DNA of 64,000 nucleotides. Origin: Galaxea fascicularis (lineage: Eukaryota > Cnidaria > Anthozoa > Scleractinia > Euphylliidae). The stretch is from NCBI GenBank assembly GCA_948470475.1, contig OX419346.1:20710417-20774416 (forward strand). Reading direction: 5' to 3'. Below are positions 25,605 through 36,187 of the stretch, piece after piece. How positions within the stretch are numbered: the first letter of the stretch is position 1; each line of letters starts with the position of its first letter. The notes under the pieces were generated by a model. It searched no databases and was not told the origin of the DNA. It saw nothing but the letters and a program-made list of their open reading frames with translations. The position numbers and the translations under genes are program-made.

Positions 25605-28600
25605 TCATTCCACTGTTGAAATGTTTTGCTCCAGAAAATGTGTGTCGCCGGTCCTTGTTGGCTTCGGAATGTGCTTCGTCCGTTCGTTAACGTTCGTAGT
25701 CGATGCATCACCAACTCGTCCGAAACGACGAATTGCGAATAATGACATGTAGGCTCTACGATACGAGCGATTCATTACACCATAGATGATAGGATTGATG
25801 GCTGAACTGGTAATACCAAATATGGTATATATGTAGTAGGTCCCGCGGGATAATGCCAATCCCGTACCTAGGATTAAATCCACAATATCAATCACCAAAA
25901 CGGGAGTCCAGCAGAGGATGAATCCAACCACAGTTGCAAACAAAATTTTAGTGACTTTGATGTCCTCCAGTGAGAGAGCACCTTGTCTTGTGTTTCCGTT
26001 GCGAAGGTTATTTGCGACAGTTCTCTCATGAACTTTAAGGGCTTTGAACACGCTAAGATAGCAGACGACAAGAACAATCATTGAAATTCCAATGAAACCG
26101 TAAAATGGTAGAACAAGTAACGAAAATTTGGCCTCCATGAAGCAAAAGAATTTTCCTGGTTGAAAAACGTAGTCTTTCCCAGCGGCTGTGTAAGTCAAAG
26201 GAGTTATCAAGGCTGCCATCCAGCCACCAACAACGATTAGTTTGGCTTTTGTGGGAGTAAAGATGGTTCTGTATTTGGAGGTTTTTACGATGTGAAAATA
26301 TCTGAAAGATAGCAAGTTTGTGAGTTGCGGTTCATTAGTGGGCTGTAGACCATTATTTAAACAGCCAGTCACGAGATATGTTAAAGTTTTATCTGACCCG
26401 TTTCCCTAAGTTTTGCCTTACGGGACTTTGAAGCCTCTAAAACGTGAAATTATCTTCAGCGTTTCAAAATAAACTTGTCATTGTTGTAACTCATTCTTGG
26501 TTATTCCAAGTAGTTTATCTTCTAAAACGCGGGCAAACCATCCAGGAACGAAATAACTATGAGCGGTGTTTAAGTAAAGACAAATAGGAAAGGAAATTGT
26601 GAGGAGCTTTATTTTAATGTTAGACTGCGAGCAGTCTCTCGTTTGCTCTAAAATCCGTGGAAAGAACGCGATATACGAGGATACATACCTCTTACTAACC
26701 GAGTTTGAGGTCCGCACTGAAAGTTACGGACCAAGTTTTTTCCCGTTCGCCCAAGCGCGAAGCGCGCGGGCCATAATTCAACGGGAAAAAACGAGGATCT
26801 GTAACTTACAGTACGGACCGAGATAACGAGGTTAGTAAGATATTTATTATATCTTTAAGGTTAGTCGGGCGCGTGAGAGAGAAAACTTTCAAATTTAGCG
26901 AGCCGTGCAGTAAAGTACGGCCCGCAAATTGACCAATCACAGCGCGCGTACTAACTGAGAGATATAATAAACTTAAATAGTCCTACTCAAGGTACATATC
27001 TATTATTTTCGCTCGTAACTGGTGCCCACGAAACTACTGGCTCGCAGATTCGCCGCCCGTAAGGTATGTACCTTGAGTAGGGTTATTAAAGTGTACCCTC
27101 GTATATCGCGTTCGTTCTACAAATTTTAGAGCAAAAGAGAGACTGCTCGCAGTCTATTTTAATGTCAAATAGGCTCTTTGTAGGTTGAGCGAGGAACTAG
27201 GTCGAGTTGCAAAGTCAATTCCTTTAGAGACAAGAAAATAACTTGAAAATTAGTAACGTTGCGAAGTTTTGTGACGTTTAGTTGGATAGTGACCAAGTGA
27301 GTTAGTGACCAAGATCTAAGCTTTTAAATTAAACATGGCTTGAAATCCATACAAACGTCTCCAATTACTAATTAAAGCGTCCCCCAAATCCATACAAACC
27401 CAATTGCTATTTTTTCTTGGTTTTTATGACATTGTTAAAAATTGGTAGAAGTATTCAATTTAATCCATTTTTCACTGAGTAGTGTCTTTTGACAATATTT
27501 AGATAGTACCACAAACATGATGAAAAGTTTAATTTAAGAGTTTATATATGTGGATTTGCGGGGCACTCTTTATTAATTAGCAATGAGATACGCTCGTAAC
27601 GCGTATGGATTTCAAGCCATACATGTCTTGATTACTCAAAGACATGGTTTGAAATCCATCTAAACGTTACCAAATTTGGCGAAGTCTCCAATCAGTTAAT
27701 GTATTTTTTTGTGTGTGATGTGTCTCTATGGGATTGAATTTGCAACTCGACACAGTTCCCTGCTCAACCTCGGACTGGCCTTCACTTTCAGTGCAGTTGG
27801 CATAAATTGGGGAAACTATAAATAAGTTCAACATTACGTTTTTAAATATAACTTAAGTTTCCCTAACCACTAAAAGTTACAAAATATCTCAATAAAAAGA
27901 AGCAAATACCTTGTCACTGTGGCAGTGCTTCTTATTAGGGACCGGTCATTATTTAGCGGGGGGAGGGGGAGGGCTACAAAACTGAGAAAAAAAGTTTGGC
28001 TAGGAAGTTGTGGCCCTCCCTTCTAAAGGGTCCAAAAAACTCTGACCCTCCCCCCTTGCTCCTTTAAAAAAGACTGTGACCTCCCCTAAAATGAACTTTT
28101 TTTAAATGGCCTCTCCAAAGTGAAGCTAAAAAAATAGTGACCCTCCCCCCAACTCTCCCCCCTGCTAAATAATGACCGGTCCATCCCTTACGTGAAAGTA
28201 ACTGATTCAAGGTTTTGCGGCGGACCTGAGCAAACCTTCGTAAATATTTTTCCTTGATTTAATTTACCGCTACAAATAATCGTCGCCCACTGTGTTTGAA
28301 AACGTTGTAAGTATTAGAACAATAGATAACCAGTCGGAATGGCATAATTTGAAATGACATCGATCATTGCTTAAATTCCCTATTACAAATTGAAATTTAC
28401 CGGCAACATAGCTGAACTGGTTTCTTAGTGGCAAGGATATATAAAAATGATTATGACGGTCAAGTGCTCCAAAAACTTGTGTGTGGTCGGTGTTACTTGG
28501 GTACTAAATTGAAATTTCATTGGGGATTATTTAATTACAGCTCCAGAGCAAAGACAGGTGCTCTCCAAAACAAGGGTTCGCTTTTCGATTTCGTGTTTTG

Positions 28601-29828
28601 TCCGCGGAGTTCAATGTTCATAAAGTGTGAAACGGAAAAAAGTAAAAGCTAACAAAATTAAGACATGACACTTAAACCTTTCCTGAAATAATAGTATATA
28701 TGCTGTATGCCCCGCGTGGTAAACATTGAACTCTGAAAACATTATTGATAAAGACTGTTTGGCATGCTTCAAGCGCGTGTGATGAAATAACTTTCAAAAT
28801 ATATCAACTAGGGGGTCCTTCTCGTTTTGACATGGAGTATTTTTCATCAGTTTGAAGTCCTCAAACAATCGAGAAAGGAAGCCAGGTGCAGGCAAGTGCC
28901 AGCGAACATTTTTTAATAATGTTTTGTCGTTCTTTGTTCACCTTTATTTACACAAAGTTTGGAAAATGTCATTTTAAAAAAATAATTTCTTTTTTAATCT
29001 TTTGGGTGCAAGAAAAATGCTTTTTTAGCGCATCAGTACGATCTTTTGAAAAGTAAGTAACAGGAACAGAAATTTGTGGAGCTGGGTCTAAGATCGTCCA
29101 ATTAAGCTTTCCAGTGACGTGCGGGATTATGGTTCCAACCGTGTAAGGTTTAATAAAAAAAATCCTTATAAATTGATTAAGAAAAATTGAAAATGTCATC
29201 GACTTAAAATTGTAAGTTGTTTTTCTCGGTAAATGTAACTTTTATCAACTCGTTGAATTGCTCGGGACTGTTTTCTGGTTTGTAAATTCTCTTTTCTTAT
29301 TGCATTTGTATCAGCTTTCCCTGTAATAATAAGGTAACAACGTTTCCGACAATTCCCGGCCCGTCATCAGGCGGCGAGGAAAACTGAGTCAAACAAGAAA
29401 CAGGTCATTTAGTCATGGCTAATATAACAGAAACATTCAAACTTTTAGGAATGTACTTACCTGTTCACAGCTACTAAAGCGAGGGTTCCTAGCGAAGCAC
29501 AAGCTACCAACATTACAACAAAGCCTTGAATCTGACAAAGAACATGTCCGAATATCCATCGGCCCAAGATCAGAACAGTAAGGGAGGGTGGCCCACAAAG
29601 ATCTATTATTACAATGTCAGATATGGCCAAAGAAATAACAAAGTAAGCTGGAATGTTCCGAAGGCGATGGTTTCTATACAAAACTAACAGAACTGCTATG
29701 TTGCCTATGGTACCCACAGACATAATAAAAGCAAAGAGAAACGACTCGCCAACGATAGATGATAGCGAGCGAGAGGTAAGTTCTTCATGGAGACGTGAGT
29801 CTGGCGTAGACGACGAAGAGGAGGTCAT
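25605..29828 (-). CDS. Class A GPCR copy 2, NRY/NPIIY type
   Basis: Exons 29,828-29,461 and 26,301-25,605 (minus strand), with a 3,159-bp GT-AG intron, encode 354 residues. The organisation matches copy 1: N43 in TM1, LAISD with D71, C98, NRY at 122-124 split by the phase-2 intron, a second-loop cysteine in GKFFCF, CWTP in TM6 and NPIIY in TM7. The tail is slightly shorter and serine/threonine-rich. The protein is roughly 80% identical to copy 1 by eye. The N-terminus and TM2-ECL1 (CGPPSLTVLILGRW) are the most different, which could change ligand recognition. All key residues are present and no break is seen, so I expect it to be functional. The intron is twice as long as in copy 1 because of nested transposons at 26,621-27,156 and 27,937-28,190. 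Confidence 0.9.
26682..26966. mobile_element. Nested TIR repeat (ACCTCTTACTAACC family), copy A
   Basis: It begins TACCTCTTACTAACCGAG. An inverted counterpart GAGGTTAGTAAGATATTTAT lies near 26,828-26,850, and the family-specific tail (TTAGTCGGGCGCG ... CCAATCACAG ... GAGAGATATA) continues to about 26,966. The same unit is present at 40,557-40,848, which fixes its approximate borders. It lies inside the Mutator-like MITE. Confidence 0.7.
26982..27081. mobile_element. Nested 100-bp inverted-repeat element
   Basis: CCTACTCAAGGTACATAT at the left and its inverted form TATGTACCTTGAGTAGG at the right enclose about 60 bp. It is the second small element inside the Mutator-like MITE. Confidence 0.65.
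27937..28190. mobile_element. MITE with GGGACCGGTCATTATTTAGC ends
   Basis: The left end AGGGACCGGTCATTATTTAG is mirrored by CTAAATAATGACCGGTCC at the right. The interior is C/G-rich on alternate strands (ACCCTCCCCCC) and contains partly repeated AACTCTGACCCTCC motifs. A truncated copy of the same family is at 61,078-61,200. Confidence 0.75.
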
Positions 29829-30620
29829 TTTGCTCTGTTACTGAGCTACAGTCAGCTTCAGTTATATATCTTTTAATAAGGTGATACAATTATCTTTTCG
29901 AATGTAGGCGATGAAGATTGTCTTGTCATTCCAAATTAGGCGTTACCTTAGCAATTTTGCTGGTCTAGAACACCGTAGGCTCCATCTTTCTTGTCACGTT
30001 TGTCACGCTAGCTATTTACTGTCTGTCGAAGCAGGCATTCAGTGGGACTGTTGCTGACAATGTCCGCTCAGATGTAAAGCAAAAAAAACTGAAAAGAGAA
30101 TCTATTAAACATGCTGTAGCGGCGTTGGAAAATTAGAAACTATATATACCAATTATAGAAACGCAATTTTCAGAGGAGCTTTTATCTACACCGTCTTTCA
30201 TCTTAGCATTTTGAAGCAGGAAACATTTATAGTAAAGACGAACATCTGCTGAAGCTGACTTTGATTTACGATACTTCATAATTACTTGGCGAATTTCGGT
30301 AGCAGAAAATGAATGGAAAGAACCTCGGAACCGTCGAAAACGCAGTTACTCTCCGTGTAACTTGCCATGAAATCAGACTAGAGTTAGAATAGAAAATCCT
30401 TTTTGATTACTGACTGTCAGTTCTAACTACCTTAATGCCACTGCGGATGGAAGTCAACTTCTTTACACGTGATATCGAAAGTAATTACTGGGGTTCGACA
30501 ATTAACGGAGATCATAAAGGCGTGCTATAAATCTGGTATTTTACTATGAAATCAATGATCTCCGTCCTGGCAGTAATAGCGGATATGCTAAGACAGTTGA
30601 AAGAGTACGAAAAGCACTTT
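29829..30620 (-). promoter_or_regulatory. 5' flank of GPCR copy 2 (duplicated unit)
   Basis: This stretch is homologous to the flank of copy 3 (33,857-34,570). Shared blocks include GTCAGCTTCAGTTATATATCTTTTAATAAGGTGATAC, a GAATAGAAAATCC...ATTACTGA block (30,388 vs 34,409) and GGTATTTTACTATGAAATCA...GATCTCC (30,535 vs 34,512). The duplicated unit thus carried about 0.7 kb of upstream sequence. No start site can be placed. Confidence 0.55.
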
Positions 30621-30904
30621 CTATTATAATGCCTGTAATCAACACCAGTTGTATAATAAGCTGTATTATGTGTGTAGTTGATTGGTTCTTACTTATGATC
30701 TACCAGAGGACAGACGCACAGGTGACGTCAACATTATAAAAACTTTTTCCCTCGGTTATTTTGAAATGGCGGAAAGTTTTGAAACTTTAGAGGACATTTT
30801 ACCTGATCGGAGGGAATGAAGAACAACCGTGTCGCACTCGGCTATCGCCACGTCAGTACTACAGTTTTGTTCTTACCACATTTTGACGTCTTCTGTGATC
30901 TATA

Positions 30905-31090
30905 GGCCCTGGCAAACGAGGACACATTGTTGCCGACACAAATGTTTCCCCCTTTGCCCGCGCGTTGTTTCTGATTTTGTTCAGAAACATTTTGTGTCCG
31001 CAACAAATGTTTCCCAGTTTGCGCAGCTTGGAAACAATCATGAGCAACAATGTATCCGCAATAATGTGTCCTCGTTTGCCAGGGCCTTAT
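30905..31090. mobile_element. TA-flanked MITE, GGCCCTGGCAAACGAGGACA ends
   Basis: GGCCCTGGCAAACGAGGACA at the left and its exact inverse (TGTCCTCGTTTGCCAGGGCC) at the right enclose about 185 bp. A TA dinucleotide at each outer edge suggests a Tc1/mariner-type TA target. The interior has further imperfect inverted motifs (ACAAATGTTTCC). Confidence 0.75.
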
Positions 31091-31514
31091 CACTGAACAG
31101 ACGCACGGCATCTTGGAATATATTTATTAAATTGATAGTGGTTCGTGAGGTGCTTAAAAAAGTACGAACTGTTTGCTGTAAAATTTTGGGGTAGATAAAG
31201 AATACACTAAATTTCTAAAAGGTAAATAAAAGTTATTCACTTTATGTCTTAAAAGGCAAACCTATCAGGGTGTCTGATTAAAACTGTATCGTAATTAAAA
31301 TTTTAGGAATCGATCTACCTTTTCTAAAAATTAAAACTAATAATCAAACAATAGTGAAAGAGTTTATCAATGTAAAAGTAAAAAACTGACTTTCGACCCC
31401 AACCTCCTTCTGCTTAACGTAGTCGTGTCGGGCAGAAACTAAAGAGCTCAAATAAGAGAAAGAGTTGAGATCATGAATAGAACGGGGTGCGCTTCAACAA
31501 GTGTGGCCTTAAGA

Positions 31515-33856
31515 AGTCGACAGTCAACAGCTCTCTTGTGGACTTTTAGGGCTTTAAACGCACAAAAATAACGCCAACGAAACAGTAAATTGGAGGAACA
31601 TGTACTGAACGTAAAAGAGTTCCTGGTTGAAAAGCGTAATTTTTTTCCCAGCGGCTAGCTGTGTAGGTCAGTGGAGTTTTCAAGGCTGCTGCCCCGCCAA
31701 CAACAATGATTAGTTTGGTCTTTGTGGGAATATAGCTAGCTCTGTATTTCGCGAGTATTTTACGATGTGGAAATATCTGAATGGTAGCAAGTTTGTCAGT
31801 TGTTTCATTAATTGACAGCAGTCCATGTATCCAAACAGTAAGCTAGTTACCAAATTTTCAGTTGATTTTTGGTGCCTTTTAAATTTTCACTTGTTCGTGG
31901 ATTGCAACTGATTGCAAGTCAGATATTTATAGAACGTTCCTCTACTTTAATCGTTAATTATTCAATGTGAAAGATAATTGTTTGCCTTAATATTACCTCA
32001 CCTGCACAGACTTGCCAGCTTTTATGTGCAAATAGTAAGGAGTGTCATTAAAGACCACGGCAACGGCGACGAAAACATAATGTCATTTCAAAATATAATT
32101 TCTCATTGTTGCAAATTATTCGTGATCGCTTATTCTAACTAGTTTATTTTTGTGTAAAACGTGGGCAACCCACCTGAAACTAAATCATTATGAATGGCAG
32201 ATAAGTAAAGAAAAAGAATTAACATTACCGCGTCAGGCGGCTCACCCTCTCGAAGATACTTGAATTTGATCGTCATTTTATGTTGTTATTGTAACAAGGA
32301 CGACAGGGAAGTGAACGAAGATGTAAAATGCTGGAACAGACACAGGCAGCCCAAGCTCTCTTAGTGAACCACACAAGCAACACAATATGGCGTCGAATTA
32401 TAAGGGTTTGTATGGGATTTTCGACAAGATATCCATGGAGGTAGTTAAAAGTGGAAATATTCAATAAAAAACGCCTTACCTTATTTATATGGTGTGTTCT
32501 TGCTTACTGTGTGGTTATTTTCCCGATCCGATGCCATTTTAGCGATTTCAGTCTTTCATTTCTGCGGAGTTTCCACTCTTAGAAAATGGCATCGGATCGG
32601 GAAAATAAGTGTTTTCGTCGCCTTTGCAACGGTCGCTGTTAAGTCTCCCAAACAGCGTAAAATGAACTGATTCAAAGGTTTTGTAGCGCACTTTAGCAAA
32701 CGATTTTTCATTACCTAAGCTAACATTACCGCTAGCAGTAATCTCATTCCTGGGTAGTTCGCCCGTAATGTAAACGTTACACGTGCCACTTTTCAATTGT
32801 ATTTTTTCAATCTTTTCACTTTTCAATCTTCTCTTTTCTGTCGGAATGACAGAAGTTAATCGACATTTTCGTGTAAGCAACGCCATTACTTAATTGCTTA
32901 TAACTGGTTGCAGTCTTCGTAGGAGGAGTAGAGAAAAATGATTATGATGATCAATTATTAAAAAAATTGTGTGTGATTTAGTTCCCTGGGTGCAAAATTG
33001 TGATTTCATTAGAGATGTGTTATAATTCCATTTCACGTGCACAGCCATGCCAGTTGCTCCTCAAAACAATTTCAGCTTTGACGTGCAATTTTCAGTTCTT
33101 TTTCAAACCGTGTGAAAACTAAGAAGAAAGTAAAAGCGAGCAAAACTGAAAGATGGGAAACTTAACCGTTCCATGAAAGAATTTAAGGTTTCCGCGGGGT
33201 CATGCTTTCAATTGTGTAAACTTTTATAAAATAAAATCCCTATAAATGCCTTAAAATGATTAAGAAAAACTGGAAATTATATATTTAAAATTGCAATTAT
33301 TTTCTCCCTGTAAGTGCAACTTTTATCAACTCACGATTGTTCTGTGATTTGTAAGTTCCCTTGTACTGTTGGATTATTTGTATTATCCCTGCAATTGCGA
33401 AGCAATAACGTTTAAAACAATTCTTGTTACCAGGTGTAGTAATGGATAATATTTAGCTACAGATTGAAATTCAAACTTTTAGGAATGTACCTACCTGTTC
33501 ACAGCTACTAAAGTGAGTGTCCCTAGAGAAGCACAAGCTACCAACATTACAACAAAGCCTTGAATCTGACAAAGAACATGTCCGAATATCCACTGGCCCA
33601 AGATCAGAACAGCGATGGAGAACGGCGCACACAGATCTAACATGACAATATCAGATATGGCCAAAGAAATAACGAAGTAAGTTGGAATGTTGCGAAGATG
33701 ATGGTTTCTATACAACACCAACAGAACTGCAATGTTTCCTATGGTACCCACAGACACAATGAAAGCGTAGAGAAACGACTCGCCAACTACAGATGATAGC
33801 GAGCGAGAAGCCAGTTCTTCACGGAGATGCGAATCAGGACCAGTAGACGACGTCAT
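31515..33856 (-). pseudogene. Class A GPCR copy 3: intact exon 1, decayed exon 2
   Basis: Exon 1 (33,856-33,495) encodes 120 residues with no defect, including the N-terminus, TM1 (GTIGN), TM2 (LAISD), the TM3 cysteine and VNR. It ends in a good donor (GTAGGT). The matching exon 2 is recognisable at 31,776-31,515: acceptor CAG, then YFHIVK, then in a shifted frame PTKTKLIIVVGG (TM4 start) and PLTYTA, and finally a VHERTV-like segment. It carries several frameshifts and deletions, a premature stop about 20 codons in, and ends before TM6. TM6, TM7 and the tail are gone, so the gene as laid out cannot make a seven-helix receptor. The intact exon 1, still in phase 2, could in principle splice to exon 2 of copy 2 about 7 kb downstream; this is inference. 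Confidence 0.85.
32518..32607. repeat. 25-bp-stem palindrome in the GPCR copy 3 intron
   Basis: ATTTTCCCGATCCGATGCCA and five further bases are repeated inverted at 32,583-32,607, with about 40 bases between them. It is probably a very small TIR element. It creates the end of a spurious minus-strand frame. Confidence 0.75.
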
Positions 33857-34570
33857 TTTGCTGTGTTAGCCTCCAGTCAGCTTCAGTGATGTATCTTTAA
33901 ATAAGGTGATACGATTACTTTAAGCAATATTTTTTTTCTAATTCGTGAAAATGTCAATCCTTGGCTTATGTTTAATTAACAAAAACTCATAGGGTTGGTT
34001 ATTATGGAGAGAAATTAATTGACACAATTCTTCAAACAGCCTAATTCTGGATGCATGTTTAGCAAATAAAGTAAAATTCTGGAAGAGTGTTGGAGAGAAT
34101 GTCAGCTCAGATTCAAAAGCAAAGTGAAATGATTAGAGTTAGCATATTATAGCGTTGTTAGCCCTTTAAAGGAAGTACGTTTAATAATTATTGTTACGCA
34201 AATTTCAGAAGAGCTACTCTTCCTCTTTTTGTTCTTTTTTTATTTTAAAAGCAGAAAACAGCGCAGACAAACATCTGCCCAAGCTCGCTTTAATTAACGA
34301 CGCTTCATTACCCAGTGAATGGAAATTATCTAAAACGCCCTCTTAAAATGAAAAACACCTCCTGTCCTGTAACTTACCATAAAATGGATTTATTTTTTTC
34401 ATGTTACAGAATAGAAAATCCTAATTACTGAATGTCAGCTCTTACGACATTAATGTCACTGTGGAAATAAATCTGTTGACACATGATATCGATAGCAATT
34501 ACGCATTTACTGGTATTTTACGATGAAATCAGGGATCTCCATTTTTGCAGTAGTACAACGGATATGGAAA
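33857..34570 (-). promoter_or_regulatory. 5' flank of GPCR copy 3 (duplicated unit)
   Basis: Homologous to 29,829-30,620 in order and orientation. It includes the TTTTGCTGTGTTAGCCTCCAG block next to the start codon and the TCAGATTCAAAAGCAAAG block at 34,107, which is also present upstream of copy 1. Its preservation shows the unit was duplicated with its upstream region. Confidence 0.5.
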
Positions 34571-34614
34571 GTCAAAAGTCAAAAGTGCGAAAACCGTTTG
34601 CTATGATACTGGCT

Positions 34615-34977
34615 GTGATCAACACTGTAATAATCAAATGAAGAATGATCGTCGCAGTTGTGATCGCAATTTTTGAATTGCGTAAAGAAGCCTGAAAAAA
34701 AATTCAGGACTTCAACGGGGCTCGAACCCGTGACCTCGCGATGCCGGCGCGATGCTCTACCAACTGAGCTATGAAGCCACTGAAGTTGGGAGTAGGTCAA
34801 TTTTGGGTTCATATGTTCCCGTGAAAGATATGTAAGTGGATGATGCATATGAAAGAAATCATATGTGAACTGCGGATATGAAATCAAATGAAGAATGATC
34901 ACAACTGCGACGATCATTCCTCATTTGATTTCATATCCGCAGTTCATATATGATTTCTTTCATATGCATCATTCACT

Positions 34978-34978
<1 letters not shown>
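34615..34978 (-). mobile_element. tRNA-derived repeat with palindromic tail
   Basis: A tRNA-like core (34,707-34,778) lies inside a repeat whose outer parts share the motif AATCAAATGAAGAATGATC. The part 34,836-34,978 is a near-perfect palindrome with arms of about 65 bases centred near 34,907, containing ATATGAAAGAAATCATAT and TGAACTGCGGATATGAAATC. An ATA microsatellite follows directly (34,979-35,037). The arrangement looks like a mobile short repeat rather than a lone tRNA gene. Confidence 0.65.
34707..34778 (-). tRNA. tRNA-like sequence, anticodon position GGC (Ala-like), probably SINE-derived
   Basis: On the minus strand a 72-base cloverleaf folds. The acceptor stem is GGCTTCA with TGAAGTC (one G-U pair). 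The D arm is GCTC/GAGC. The anticodon stem is TCGCG/CGCGA with the 7-base loop CCGGCAT, and the T arm is ACGGG-TTCGAGC-CCCGT. The bases at positions 34-36 are GGC, which would read alanine GCC codons. Position 33 is C instead of the invariant U, and GGC anticodons are rare in eukaryotes. Together with the repeat context this favours a tRNA-derived repeat core over a functional tRNA. A and B box promoter sequences are intact. Confidence 0.6.

Positions 34979-35037
<59 letters not shown>
34979..35037. repeat. (ATA)n microsatellite
   Basis: About 19 uninterrupted AAT/ATA units directly after the tRNA-derived repeat. Confidence 0.95.
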
Positions 35038-35039
<2 letters not shown>

Positions 35040-35041
<2 letters not shown>

Positions 35042-36187
35042 CCTACATAGTTTTTTTTGGTCTCCTCGCCATTGTTAAATATTCTTTCTATATAAATTTT
35101 TTATTGTTTTCATTATATTTGTGGTGTGGCAAAATAAATAAATAAAATAAACACTGATGGTGCAGCCTTCTTGAGGTGGCTCTTGATCTTATCTCTAGGT
35201 GACATCTGCTCCATCTGTGTTGCCACGACACTTATTATTATTATTATTATAAAATAATACAATCACTTTATTTAAAAATCAATAACAGTATAATAATGAA
35301 AAATAATTAAAAAACAATCTAAATTTACAATTATTGATCCACTAAGAATGGTAAACAGACTAAAATGTACAAAAATAGGCTTTTCTACAAAAATATTACC
35401 AAAGCTTTCTTAAAGTATACTCTATACATGAAAAATATCCTATATATGCAGTCACAACTGAGTCCTGACAAAATCTCAGGTGATAAACCTCCAAACGTAA
35501 CAAAGCGGTAGAGAAAGAGGAGGGAACCTTATTAAAATTTCGTTTTAAAAATGTTCTTTAAAAAAAACAAAAGCTCTACTCTCTACTCTTTCTCTCTATT
35601 ATTAAAAAAAAGCCGCTGAATTGGACAGCCATTCGGAGAAGACGATTTTGAGGTAAGGCCTTTTCCCTCTATTTTAAATAACCTGAATCTATCCCAGAAT
35701 TAACCCTCGGCTTTAGAAGTCCTTGTATAAAAAAATTCCTTCTTGGAAGTGGCCTTCCCATTCTCTCGGATATAAATCAAGTATCTTGTGTGGCCTTACC
35801 ACACAAATTTTTACGTAGATGGGATTCCTGTGCGTGGCTCCGATCACATGGCTACCAGTAAAAGGCACATTATTGGTTCGTACGCCTTGCTCCAATCATA
35901 TTACGTCCACAATGATGCAAACGTGTTCCCATGTGAGTAATAGTCTAGGAGTTTTTACTGGATTCTTCGTTTATTTTATGGGAGAATATCTTTGAAATGT
36001 GACGTTCTCAGCTGATAAATCGCCTCTGTGAAACCCTTTGGGATTCAATAAAGTGACAGCAAGATTTTGAGCTCGTGGACCTCTAAATATAATTCGCAAG
36101 CAGGCGTTTTCTAAAGAAAGACAAAGCCATTTTGACCCATGTGGGTTGTTCTGGAATCAACTTGCATCGTAACGTGGATGCGTTTGA
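35040..36187. other. Intergenic region upstream of XPOT
   Basis: No gene recognised. It holds a short (ATT)n run (35,230-35,251) and AT-rich non-coding sequence. A minus-strand frame at 35,895-35,713 (60 codons) has no recognisable feature. The XPOT promoter should lie at the right end of this stretch; no TATA box is obvious within the last 150 bases. Confidence 0.5.

Larger units (their letters stand above)
26621..27156. mobile_element. Mutator-like MITE with 9-bp target duplication, in the GPCR copy 2 intron
   Basis: The ends TAGACTGCGAGCAGTCTCTC and its inverted copy delimit 536 bp. The TIR similarity continues about 60 bp inwards to the CGCGATATACGAGG motif. The flanking direct repeat TTTTAATGT (26,612-26,620 and 27,157-27,165) is a 9-bp target-site duplication, typical of Mutator-like elements. 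No transposase is encoded. The interior consists of two other inverted-repeat elements. Confidence 0.85.

Noticed and set aside
32548..32886. 112-codon minus-strand frame
   Set aside because: It lies in the intron of the broken GPCR copy 3, ends within a palindrome, and part of it is homologous to non-coding intron sequence of copy 2 (near 28,200-28,290).
34579..34917. 112-codon minus-strand frame containing SSVGRASRRHREVTGSSPVE
   Set aside because: This is the well-known false translation of a tRNA-like sequence, here the core of the tRNA-derived repeat.
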